Source: Rhodocyclales bacterium
GTDB lineage: Bacteria > Pseudomonadota > Gammaproteobacteria > Burkholderiales > Rhodocyclaceae
DNA: 64,000 nucleotides
Assembly (NCBI GenBank): GCA_016215645.1
Contig: JACRIX010000013.1
Coordinates: forward strand, 60,053 to 124,052
Direction: 5' to 3'
In this document: positions 31,324-38,537 of the stretch, piece after piece
How the letters are laid out: each line of letters opens with the position of its first letter
How positions within the stretch are numbered: position 1 is the stretch's first letter
Translations under genes and position numbers: made by a program
Notes under the pieces: model-generated
What the model saw: only the letters and a program-made list of their open reading frames with translations
Database searches by the model: none
What the model was told of the DNA's origin: nothing

Positions 31324-32127
31324 TCAGCCGAACACGCTGTCGATCGCGTTGTCGAGCGTGGCGCGGATGTCGGCGTCGTCGGTGATCGGCCGCGCCATGG
31401 CCATGCGGCAGGCATCGCCGGCCGCCACCCCTTGGCGCATCAGCGTCGCCGCGTAGACCACCAGCCGCGTCGAGATGCCCTCGTCGAGGCCGTGGCCCTT
31501 GAGGTTGCGCGCCGCGTGCGCCACCTGGATCAGGCGGCCCGCCGTGGCGGCGTCGATGCCGGTCTCGGTGGCGACGATGCCGGCCTCCAGCCCGGCGTCG
31601 GGGTAATCGAAGTCAAAGGCCGTGAAGCGCTGCTTGGTCGATTGCTTGAGGTCCTTCATCAGGCTTTGGTAGCCGGGGTTGTAGGAGATCACCAGCTGGA
31701 AATCGGGGTGCGCCGCGACCACCTCGCCTTTCTTGTCCAGTGGCAGCGTGCGCCGATGGTCGGTCAGCGGATGGATCACCACCGTGGTGTCCTGCCTGGC
31801 CTCGACGATTTCGTCGAGGTAGCAGATGGCGCCGATGCGCGCCGCCGTGGTCAGCGGGCCGTCGAGCCAGCGCGTGCCGCCGGCATCGAGCAAATAGCGA
31901 CCGACGAGGTCGGAGGCCGTCATGTCCTCGTTGCAGGCGACGCTGACCAATGGCTTGCCCAGCTTCCAGGCCATGTATTCGACGAAGCGCGACTTGCCGC
32001 AGCCGGTCGGGCCCTTGACCATCACCGGCAGACGCGCGGCGTAGGCGGCCGCGTAGAGTTCGACTTCCCTGCCCTGCGGCTGGTAAAAGGGCTCGGCCTT
32101 GACCAGGAATTGCTCTCTGTTCGACAT
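31324..32127 (-). CDS. cbbQ: CbbQ, AAA+ RuBisCO activase ATPase
   Basis: MoxR-group AAA+ ATPase that works with CbbO to release inhibitory sugar phosphates from RuBisCO; 267 aa. Walker A GPTGCGKS at residues 39-46; Walker B ICYLDEIVE; sensor-type SYNPGYQS; C-terminal CbbQ extension after RLIQVAHAARNL. It lies 76 bases after cbbM, beyond a strong terminator that would let only part of the cbbM transcript continue. Confidence 0.95.
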   Translation of the reverse strand: MSNREQFLVKAEPFYQPQGREVELYAAAYAARLPVMVKGPTGCGKSRFVEYMAWKLGKPLVSVACNEDMTASDLVGRYLLDAGGTRWLDGPLTTAARIGAICYLDEIVEARQDTTVVIHPLTDHRRTLPLDKKGEVVAAHPDFQLVISYNPGYQSLMKDLKQSTKQRFTAFDFDYPDAGLEAGIVATETGIDAATAGRLIQVAHAARNLKGHGLDEGISTRLVVYAATLMRQGVAAGDACRMAMARPITDDADIRATLDNAIDSVFG

Positions 32128-32164
32128 GGGCTTATCCGATAAAAACAGTCAGGTAGGGGCGGGC

Positions 32165-32186
32165 AAAAAACCCCGCCGCGGCGGGG
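32165..32186 (-). terminator. Terminator between cbbM and cbbQ
   Basis: CCCCGCCGCGGCGGGG palindrome (32171-32186) followed by TTTTTT on the minus strand. It lies 18 bases after the cbbM stop and before cbbQ. It probably gives much more RuBisCO message than activase message. Confidence 0.9.
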
Positions 32187-32203
32187 ATTCTGGCGCAAGC
32201 GAA

Positions 32204-33583
32204 TTACTTGTGCGCGCCGATCTTCTCGCGCCAGCCCGGGAACAATTGGTCCGCATCCTTGGGGAAGGACTCGAAGGCGCGGGCGTATTCCTTGTGCTCC
32301 TTGGCATACTGGATCGGGTCGGCACCGGCCTTCCAGCACTCGTAGGCCTGGCGCAGCGACTTGGCACCGGAGGCCGGGCTGTCGATGTGGCCGTAAGCGC
32401 CACCACCGGCCGTGTTGATGACGTTGCCATGGCCGAGATTCTCGAAGAAGCCGGGCAGGCGCAGCGCGTTCATGCCGCCGGAGATGATCGGCGTGGTCGG
32501 CTTCATGCCGTACCACTCCTGGTGGTAGGCCGGGCCGGTGTAGCTGTCGCGCTCGATGATGTAGGCGATGGCGCGGTCGTCGGCGTCGCCTTCCATCTTG
32601 CCGTAGCCCATGGTGCCGACGTGGATGCCGGAGGCGCCTTGCAGGCGGCTCATCTTGGCCAGCACGTAGGCGGTGTAGCCGCGCTTGGCCGAGGGCGAGG
32701 TCACGGCGCCATGGCCGGCACGGTGGTAGTGCAAGTACTGGTTCGGATACTGGCGCCGCGCGGTGGTGATCATGCCGGGGCCGCCGACGTAACCGTCGAC
32801 CAGGAAGGCCACCTTGTCCGCATCCGGACCGAAGGTTTCGAGGATGAAATCGGCACGCGCCAGCATTTCGTAGTGGTCGTCGGCGGTGATGTTGGCGGAG
32901 AAGATCTTTGCTTCGCCGGTCTCGTCCATGGCGCGCTTCATCGCGTCGTAGACCAGCGGGTACACCTTCTTCGCCGGGCAGAACACCTGGTTGCCCTGCG
33001 GCTCGTCGTTCTTGATGAAGTCGCCACCCAGCCAGAACTGGTAGGCCGCGGCGGCAAACGGTTCCGGGCGCAGGCCCAGCTTGGGCTTGATGATGGTGCC
33101 GGCGATGTAGCCGCCATCCTTGACCGGACGGCCGAGGATGCGCCACAGGTCGGAAATGTCCTTGGCCGGGCCGTCGAACAGCTGGATCGCGCGCGGCGGC
33201 ATGTAGAAGTCGTACATCTTGGCGTGCTCGATGTCGCCCATGCCCTGGTTGTTGCCGATCACCAGCGTCAGGAAGGACACCAGCATCATGCGGCCGTCGG
33301 TGATGTTGCGGTCGAACAGGTCGATCGGGTAGGCGATGCGCATTTCTTCGGTCGCCTCGTCGATCAGGTACACCAGGGCATCGACACCCTTGGTGAACTC
33401 GTCGGTGGTCGACACCTCGACATTGGTGCCGGTGGACGACTCGGCCGCAAAGTGGGCCGCCGCTTCCAGGTAACCCGTGCCCGCCTTGGGCTTCATCTTG
33501 TAGGCGACCAGGATGTGTCCGCCGCCCTTGATAAGGTCTTCTTCCCTGAGGCTCAGGTCGGCGTAGCGGTTCGATTGATCCAT
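32204..33583 (-). CDS. cbbM: Ribulose bisphosphate carboxylase, form II large subunit
   Basis: CO2-fixing enzyme of the Calvin cycle, form II (L2-type, no small subunit); 459 aa. The numbering coincides with the Rhodospirillum rubrum enzyme: K166 in TIIKPKLG, carbamylated K191 with D193 and E194 in [19 protein letters not shown] for the catalytic His, and [13 protein letters not shown]. All catalytic residues look intact. No form I cbbL/cbbS is in the window. A TTGAGT/TAAGAT promoter with a CbbR-type box precedes it; a terminator follows. Form II enzymes have low CO2/O2 specificity, which points to low-oxygen or CO2-rich growth. Confidence 0.98.
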   Translation of the reverse strand: MDQSNRYADLSLREEDLIKGGGHILVAYKMKPKAGTGYLEAAAHFAAESSTGTNVEVSTTDEFTKGVDALVYLIDEATEEMRIAYPIDLFDRNITDGRMMLVSFLTLVIGNNQGMGDIEHAKMYDFYMPPRAIQLFDGPAKDISDLWRILGRPVKDGGYIAGTIIKPKLGLRPEPFAAAAYQFWLGGDFIKNDEPQGNQVFCPAKKVYPLVYDAMKRAMDETGEAKIFSANITADDHYEMLARADFILETFGPDADKVAFLVDGYVGGPGMITTARRQYPNQYLHYHRAGHGAVTSPSAKRGYTAYVLAKMSRLQGASGIHVGTMGYGKMEGDADDRAIAYIIERDSYTGPAYHQEWYGMKPTTPIISGGMNALRLPGFFENLGHGNVINTAGGGAYGHIDSPASGAKSLRQAYECWKAGADPIQYAKEHKEYARAFESFPKDADQLFPGWREKIGAHK

Positions 33584-33639
33584 TCGATTCTCCTCGTGTT
33601 CTGCGTGGCTAAAACTGCGTTCGGGTTTGCGTGGGTGAA

Positions 33640-33695
33640 ATCTTAGTCAGCGACATCCATAAACTCAAGTCACGTTTTTTTATCGTATCAATCTA
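33640..33695 (-). promoter_or_regulatory. cbbM promoter with CbbR-type box
   Basis: -10 TAAGAT (33640-33645) and -35 TTGAGT (33663-33668), spaced by 17 bases. Upstream at 33679-33695 (plus strand) TTTAT-CGTATCA-ATCTA is a degenerate version of the CTTAT-N7-ATAAG palindrome, matching the fbp box at 12 of 17 positions. Its centre lies about 54 bases before the predicted transcription start, usual for LysR activators. Confidence 0.6.
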
Positions 33696-33698
33696 GTT

Positions 33699-34463
33699 TT
33701 ACTGATATATCTCGCGATGCCAGGTTCGCAGCAGTTCAAGGTCGACACAGGGCTTGCCGTACATGTCGCCGCGCCGCACGCGGGCCGGCCGATCGGGGAC
33801 GCCGAGATCCGAGAGCACGGCGAGGGCGCCGCTGAAATCATGGCTGACCGTGTATTCGCCGTCGGTGACGATGGTGGCCAGGCCCGCCCCGAGGGCCGCC
33901 TTGAGGCCATTGCCCGAGTCTTCGAAGACCAGGCAATCGGCGGCCGGCCGCTGGAGTCGTTCCAGCACCCAGAGGTAGATGTCGGGCGCCGGCTTTTTGG
34001 CCGCGACGACGTCGCCGGCACCGATCACCTCGAACCAGCTCTCGGCATCCGCCGCCAGGCTTGCGCGCAACAGCGCGGCAACGTTTTCCGGCGAGGTGGT
34101 GGTGGCGATCGCCAAGCGCAGGCCGGCGGCGCGCGCGGCGCGAATCAAGGGCCCGACGCCCGGGCGCAGGGGAATTCGCCCCGCGTGCACCAGTTGCACG
34201 TAGTGTTCCGTCTTCAGCACATGGAGCTTGCGCACCAGGTTGTCGAAGCCGGCCTTGGCGGCAAGCTCGGGAGCGAACCGCCGCGCGAAATGGTGTATGC
34301 GCTCCTTGCCGCCGGTCACGCTCAGCAATTCTCCGTATAGCCTGACGTCCCAATTCCAGGGCAGACCGGCCTCCTTGAAGGCGGCGTTGAAGGCCACGCG
34401 ATGGCCGTCGCGCTCGGTATCGGCCAGCGTGCCATCGACGTCGAAGATCAGGGCTTCAAGCAT
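33699..34463 (-). CDS. cbbY: CbbY, HAD-family sugar-bisphosphate phosphatase
   Basis: 254 aa. HAD motif I ALIFDVDGTLADTERDGH with the nucleophile Asp, motif II TTTSPENV, and motif III/IV AAKKPAPDIY plus CLVFEDSGNGLKAAL. CbbY removes misfire products such as xylulose 1,5-bisphosphate that inhibit RuBisCO. The ATG at 34463 is preferred: a start at 34505 would lie 6 bases from the CbbR box and leave no room for a promoter. It is divergent from cbbR and upstream of cbbM. Confidence 0.9.
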   Translation of the reverse strand: MLEALIFDVDGTLADTERDGHRVAFNAAFKEAGLPWNWDVRLYGELLSVTGGKERIHHFARRFAPELAAKAGFDNLVRKLHVLKTEHYVQLVHAGRIPLRPGVGPLIRAARAAGLRLAIATTTSPENVAALLRASLAADAESWFEVIGAGDVVAAKKPAPDIYLWVLERLQRPAADCLVFEDSGNGLKAALGAGLATIVTDGEYTVSHDFSGALAVLSDLGVPDRPARVRRGDMYGKPCVDLELLRTWHREIYQ

Positions 34464-34510
34464 GGAGGGAAGAATAGCGCCGGAACATCCATAAGCGCCA
34501 GTCATGGTTT

Positions 34511-34527
34511 CTTATGGTAGTGATAAG
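34511..34527. promoter_or_regulatory. CbbR-type palindrome between cbbY and cbbR
   Basis: CTTAT-GGTAGTG-ATAAG: the same arms and spacing as the fbp box. It lies between divergent cbbR and cbbY, the classical LysR position for autoregulation and activation of the neighbour. At the same offset used at cbbM and fbp there is a TATTCT -10-like sequence for cbbY, but its start would be almost leaderless. Confidence 0.6.
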
Positions 34528-34562
34528 ATGAAATACATCACGATCTCCACCCGCCGACCCGG

Positions 34563-35552
34563 ATGACCTCCGCCATGAAGAACGTCACGCTGCGCCAGCT
34601 CAAGATCTTCGAAGCGGTGGCCCGCCACCTGTCCTTTTCCCGCGCCGCCGAGGAGCTGCACCTGACGCAGCCGGCGGTGTCGATGCAAGTCCAGGCGCTG
34701 GAGGACCAGGCCGGACTGCCGCTCACCGAACAAGCCGGCAAGAAGGTGCGCCTGACCGCGGCCGGCGAGGAAGTGGCACGCCAGGCAAGGCGCATCGCCG
34801 AGCAGCTGCGCGAAGCCGGCGAGGCGCTGGCAGCCCTCAAGGGGGTCGAGGCCGGCCGGCTGAAAATCGGCGTGGTCAGCACCGCCAAATATTTCGCGCC
34901 TTCCTTGCTGGCCGAATTCCGCCGCCGCCATCCCGGCGTCGAAATCCAGCTCACGGTGAACAATCGCGGCACCATCGTGCGCCTGCTGGCGGAAAACGAA
35001 ATCGACCTCGCGATCATGGGCACGCCGCCGGGTGAATTCGAAACCGTGGCCAAGGCTTTCGCCGACCATCCCCTGGTCTTCATCGCCGCGCCGGACCACC
35101 GCCTGGCGCAGAAGCGGCGCATCGACCCGCAGCAGCTCGGCGAAGAAACGCTGCTGATCCGCGAGCCGGGCTCTGGCACGCGCGGCGCACTGGAGCGCTA
35201 TCTGGTCGAGCACGGCGTGATCGCCGACAGCATCATGGAGCTGGGCAGCAACGAAACCATCAAGCAGGCCGTGATGGCGGGATTGGGCATCTCCTTCATC
35301 TCGGAGCACACCATCGGCCTGGAGCGCTCGGTCGGCCGGCTGGTCAAGCTCAACGTCAGCGGCACGCCGGTCAATCGCCAGTGGCGCCTGGTGCATCGCA
35401 CCGACAAGCGGCTGATGCCGGCGGCAACCGCCTTCGTCGATTTCATGAACAGCGAGGGTTCGCGACTGATCGAGGAGCAGATCGGCCGCCACGACGCCAC
35501 CGGCGCGGAGCCGCGCAGTGCGGCGAGGAAGCCCGCAACGGCCAGGCGCTGA
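34563..35552 (+). CDS. cbbR: CbbR, LysR-type regulator of the Calvin cycle
   Basis: 329 aa. N-terminal winged helix MKNVTLRQLKIFEAVARHLSFSRAAEELHLTQPAVSMQVQALE, as in known CbbR proteins, then a two-lobe effector-binding domain (LKIGVVSTAKYFAPSLLAEF onward). It senses Calvin-cycle metabolites and activates cbb operons. The ATG at 34563 is taken; one at 34575 starts the family-typical MKNVTLRQ. Divergent from cbbY with a box between. Position and matching palindromes at three promoters make the assignment strong. Confidence 0.93.
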   Translation: MTSAMKNVTLRQLKIFEAVARHLSFSRAAEELHLTQPAVSMQVQALEDQAGLPLTEQAGKKVRLTAAGEEVARQARRIAEQLREAGEALAALKGVEAGRLKIGVVSTAKYFAPSLLAEFRRRHPGVEIQLTVNNRGTIVRLLAENEIDLAIMGTPPGEFETVAKAFADHPLVFIAAPDHRLAQKRRIDPQQLGEETLLIREPGSGTRGALERYLVEHGVIADSIMELGSNETIKQAVMAGLGISFISEHTIGLERSVGRLVKLNVSGTPVNRQWRLVHRTDKRLMPAATAFVDFMNSEGSRLIEEQIGRHDATGAEPRSAARKPATARR

Positions 35553-35620
35553 CGCCCGGTGCGTGTTAAAACCCTGTTGAGATCCACTCGCCAAACCGCC
35601 GAACCAAAGGATGCCCGACG

Positions 35621-36646
35621 ATGACCCAGACGCAATCCGGCCCCGACCGGAATACCCAGATGGAGCGGATGCAGGACCGCCTCGACTTCGCCAGGAAGTT
35701 GCAGATCCTGACCAACAAGATCCACGGCACCGACAACGTCACCCAGATCATGCTGGATCTCTCGTCCGAGATCAGTGAGCTTTTCCAGTGCGAACGTCTG
35801 ACACTCTACGTGTACAACAAGGAACGCGGCGCACTGGTCTCCAAGGTCAAGACCGGCATCGACGCCGGCAAGGACCTGGTGCTGCCGGTCAATCGACAGA
35901 GCATCGCCGGCTACGTCGCCGCGACACGCAGCACCGTGCGCATCGACGACCTGAATGACGCCGTCGAACTTGGAAAGATCGATCCGGAGCTGCACTTCTT
36001 CAACCAGGTTGACACCATTACCGGCTTCAAGTCCAGGCAGATGTTGGCCGCACCGCTGTTGCAGGGCACGAACAAGGAGCTGGTCGGCGTCCTGCAACTG
36101 ATCAACCAGCGTGCCGACGGACGGTTCGACCGGGTTGCCGAGGAAGGCCTGGAGGCATTGACGGCAACACTGTCATTGGCCCTGGCCCAGCGCATCAAGA
36201 GCACGGCCCTGCTGCCCAAGCGCTACGAAGTCCTCGCCGCCGAGGGCGTGATTTCCGCGGCGGAACTGGAGCTGGCACAGCGCTGGGCACAGCGCAAGAA
36301 CAAGGACCTGGAGCAGGTACTGGTCGAGGACTTCCACGTCGCGCTGGCAGCGATGGGCACGGCCATGGCGCACCAGTGCGCCCTCGCCTACCAGCCGCTG
36401 GCCCGAAACTGGTACCCGAACGCGGAGCTGGCAAAAAAAGTCAATCGCGCCAACGCCGAGCAGCAGCAATGGCTGCCGCATTCTCAAGAGGGCAACATCG
36501 TCGTTCTGGTCACCACCGAACCCGACAACCGGCTCAACAAGCAGAACATGAACCGGGCATTTCCTTACAACGAGCTCGCGGTGCGCTTCACCACCCGCAC
36601 CGAATTCGACAGGATGCTGGACCAGACCTGGCCGGGCGCGCGATAG
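35621..36646 (+). CDS. GAF-domain protein with a C-terminal GspE/MshE N-domain-like region
   Basis: 341 aa. Residues about 25-190 form a GAF domain (CERLTLYVYNKERGALVSKV, VNRQSIAGYVAATRSTVRIDD, LLQGTNKELVGVLQLINQ). Residues about 195-270 (LLPKRYEVLAAEGVISAAELELAQRWAQRKNKDLEQVLVEDF) resemble the N-terminal domain of type II secretion/pilus ATPases, some of which bind c-di-GMP. There is no kinase, cyclase or ATPase output domain. It follows cbbR by 68 bases, but cotranscription is not certain. Function unknown; a signalling role near pili or secretion is inference. Confidence 0.65.
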   Translation: MTQTQSGPDRNTQMERMQDRLDFARKLQILTNKIHGTDNVTQIMLDLSSEISELFQCERLTLYVYNKERGALVSKVKTGIDAGKDLVLPVNRQSIAGYVAATRSTVRIDDLNDAVELGKIDPELHFFNQVDTITGFKSRQMLAAPLLQGTNKELVGVLQLINQRADGRFDRVAEEGLEALTATLSLALAQRIKSTALLPKRYEVLAAEGVISAAELELAQRWAQRKNKDLEQVLVEDFHVALAAMGTAMAHQCALAYQPLARNWYPNAELAKKVNRANAEQQQWLPHSQEGNIVVLVTTEPDNRLNKQNMNRAFPYNELAVRFTTRTEFDRMLDQTWPGAR

Positions 36647-36670
36647 GCAAACCCGCGGCCAGGTCAGAGG

Positions 36671-37189
36671 TCAGGGACGCGCCGGGCGCGGCTTCCAGAC
36701 CGCGACCATGATGCCGATGGCAGTAATGAAACTCTTGGCGTGGTGTTCCGGGTCGAGCACCAGACGCGGGCCACCGCCCGGTAGTGCCGCCATCACGAGG
36801 TCGGTGGCCTGATCGTCGGTGAGCGGCGTGCCGCCCTCGACATGCCAGGTCTTGAGGTGACCGCAGGCATCGCGATCGACCAGCAAGGTTTTGTCGGTTT
36901 TCGCCTCGGCCAATTCGATGATCACCCCCAGTTCCGTGCGCCGGGCCCGCGCCGCGCCAAGCGGCGTCGGGATCGGGGCGCTGCCCTGCGGCTCTGCCAT
37001 GGAATCGAGCAGCATGATGTCGTCGTCGCTGAGCACGGAGGGTCCATCGGCATGCCAGATGCGATACCCGCCGCCGGGCTGCAACTGGATCAGTAGATTG
37101 TTGCTCTCGGCCCGTGCGCCCAGCGACACCAGGGCCAGGGCAAGCAGCAGCAGCAGACGGCGGAGCTTCGGCTTCACGGCGTCCGCCAT
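36671..37189 (-). CDS. Exported protein of unknown function
   Basis: 172 aa, not recognised. A signal peptide (KPKLRRLLLLLALALVSLGARA) precedes a mature part with two similar segments, GYRIWHADGPSVLSDDDIMLLDSMA and LKTWHVEGGTPLTDDQATDLVMAAL, each W-H-x-x-G then L-S/T-D-D, an apparent internal duplication about 70 residues apart. The C-terminus has a short hydrophobic stretch (FITAIGIMVAVW). ATG at 37189 gives MADAVKPKLRR; the frame's upstream extension is antisense to real coding only. It overlaps the preceding thioredoxin-fold gene by 16 bases, implying co-translation. Confidence 0.7.
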   Translation of the reverse strand: MADAVKPKLRRLLLLLALALVSLGARAESNNLLIQLQPGGGYRIWHADGPSVLSDDDIMLLDSMAEPQGSAPIPTPLGAARARRTELGVIIELAEAKTDKTLLVDRDACGHLKTWHVEGGTPLTDDQATDLVMAALPGGGPRLVLDPEHHAKSFITAIGIMVAVWKPRPARP

Positions 37190-37731
37190 TTGATCGAACA
37201 GCCGATGCCGGGCGTCTGCTGCATGGGCCCTTGCCCGGTTTCGGCCACCCGCTTCATCGCGTCGAAGAGTTCGCGCCGCACATCGGGCGCGGCGGCCTCC
37301 TTGCGCGATTCGTCGAGCCGCCCGCGGTACTGCAATTCGAGTTTGTCGTTGAAACCGAAGAAATCCGGTGTGCACACGGCCCCGTAGGCCTTGGCGACCG
37401 CCTGGCTTGCGTCCAGCACATAGGGAAAGGGGAAATCCAGTTCACGCGCCAAGCGGACCATGTGCTCCCAGGAGTCCTCCGGATAGTCGGCGGGGTCGTT
37501 GCTCATGACGGCGATGCTGCCGATGCCGAAGCGGGCCAGTTCCCTCGTATCGCGCAGGATGCGGTCGATCACCGCCTTGACGTAGGGGCAGTGGTTGCAG
37601 ATGAACATCACCAGCACGCCACGCGGGCCGCGCACGCTGGCAAGGCTGTGACGCCTGCCGTCGACGCCGGGTAAATCGAAGTCGATCGCCGGACGACCAA
37701 AATCGCAGACGGGCGGGGAAAGGCTGGCCAT
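37174..37731 (-). CDS. Thioredoxin-fold (AhpC/TSA-like) protein
   Basis: 185 aa. FICNHCPYVKAV near residues 44-55 places a CxxC (C-N-H-C) at the thioredoxin active-site position, inside the peroxiredoxin-like family often annotated thioredoxin family protein. PDFFGFNDKLELQYRGRLDES follows. No signal peptide, so cytosolic. The exact reaction is unknown. Its 3' end overlaps the exported-protein gene. It is divergent from rsmE. Confidence 0.8.
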   Translation of the reverse strand: MASLSPPVCDFGRPAIDFDLPGVDGRRHSLASVRGPRGVLVMFICNHCPYVKAVIDRILRDTRELARFGIGSIAVMSNDPADYPEDSWEHMVRLARELDFPFPYVLDASQAVAKAYGAVCTPDFFGFNDKLELQYRGRLDESRKEAAAPDVRRELFDAMKRVAETGQGPMQQTPGIGCSIKWRTP

Positions 37732-37759
37732 GCGCGTGCTCCAGAATTTGGCGATGGGG

Positions 37760-37779
37760 TTCCCCGCGAAGGCGGGGAA
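37760..37779. repeat. REP-like hairpin between the thioredoxin-fold gene and rsmE
   Basis: TTCCCCGC-GAAG-GCGGGGAA: 8-bp arms and a GNRA-like loop, followed by a second small palindrome TATCCC-CCAGT-GGGATA. Hairpins of the TTCCCCGCGAAGG type are common between genes in many Proteobacteria (general knowledge), so it may belong to that class. Confidence 0.55.
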
Positions 37780-37808
37780 TCGGTATCCCCCAGTGGGATA
37801 ATTGCTAC

Positions 37809-38537
37809 ATGATACCGAGGTTCTTCTGCCCTTTCCCCCTGCATCCCGGCGCCCACGTCGAATTGGGCGCGGACGCTACCCATCACGCGCTGAAGGTTCT
37901 GAGAGTCGGCGCTGGCGACACGGCGATTCTGTTCGATGGCCGTGGCGGACAATGGCGGGCGACGCTGCAACCGGCCGGCAAGAGCCTGCGTGCGACGCTT
38001 GACGCCTTTGAAGACACGGACCGCGAACCCGCGCTGGACCTGACCCTGGTACAGGCGCTGCCGGCCAGCGACAAGATGGATTTCGTGGTGCAGAAGGCCG
38101 TCGAGCTCGGCGTCCGCCGCATCCAGCCGGTAAGCGCCAAGCGCAGCGTGATCAAGCTGGCGGGCGAACGCGCCGAGCGCCGTGTCGAGCATTGGCGCAA
38201 TATCGCGATCGCCGCCTGCGAACAATCCGGCCGCAACCAGGTCCCCGCCGTCGCGCCGATTCTTGATCTGCCGCAATACCTTGGCATGGCCGCGCAGCAA
38301 AATGGATTACGCCTGATCTGCGCACCGGGGGTTGCCGTCCGTCTGCGGGAACTGGCGATACCTGAAGGACCGGTCAGCCTGCTGATCGGCCCGGAGGGCG
38401 GCTTTGAGGAAGGCGAAATCCTGGCGGCGCGCGCCGCGGGCTTCCATGCCATCGGTTTGGGGCCGCGCGTACTACGCACCGAAACCGCCGGGCTGGGCGC
38501 TGTGGCGGCAATGATGGCACTTTGGGGAGATTGGTGA
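37809..38537 (+). CDS. rsmE: 16S rRNA (uracil-1498-N3)-methyltransferase
   Basis: SPOUT-class methylase of U1498 in 16S rRNA; 242 aa. HHALKVLRV (PUA-like N-domain), KMDFVVQKAVELGVRRIQPV, KRSVIKL, CEQSGRNQVPAV and the SAM-knot motifs LLIGPEGGFEEGEI and LGPRVLRTETAGLGAVAAM are all present. A dispersed-repeat copy encodes LRVGAGDTAI at the end of the N-domain, where other RsmE proteins have a similar length. Its stop overlaps the pap start by one base (TGATG). Confidence 0.95.
   Translation: MIPRFFCPFPLHPGAHVELGADATHHALKVLRVGAGDTAILFDGRGGQWRATLQPAGKSLRATLDAFEDTDREPALDLTLVQALPASDKMDFVVQKAVELGVRRIQPVSAKRSVIKLAGERAERRVEHWRNIAIAACEQSGRNQVPAVAPILDLPQYLGMAAQQNGLRLICAPGVAVRLRELAIPEGPVSLLIGPEGGFEEGEILAARAAGFHAIGLGPRVLRTETAGLGAVAAMMALWGDW
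37904..37925 (+). repeat. Dispersed 22-bp repeat, copy F (in rsmE)
   Basis: AGTCGGCGCTG, GCGAC, ACGGCG, in frame as RVGAGDTA. It is the same DNA as the bioC copy and gives the same peptide in an unrelated methyltransferase. Confidence 0.75.

Noticed and set aside
34463..34505. cbbY start at 34505
   Set aside because: It would leave 6 bases to the CbbR box and add 14 residues not seen before the HAD motif; 34463 fits the family start.
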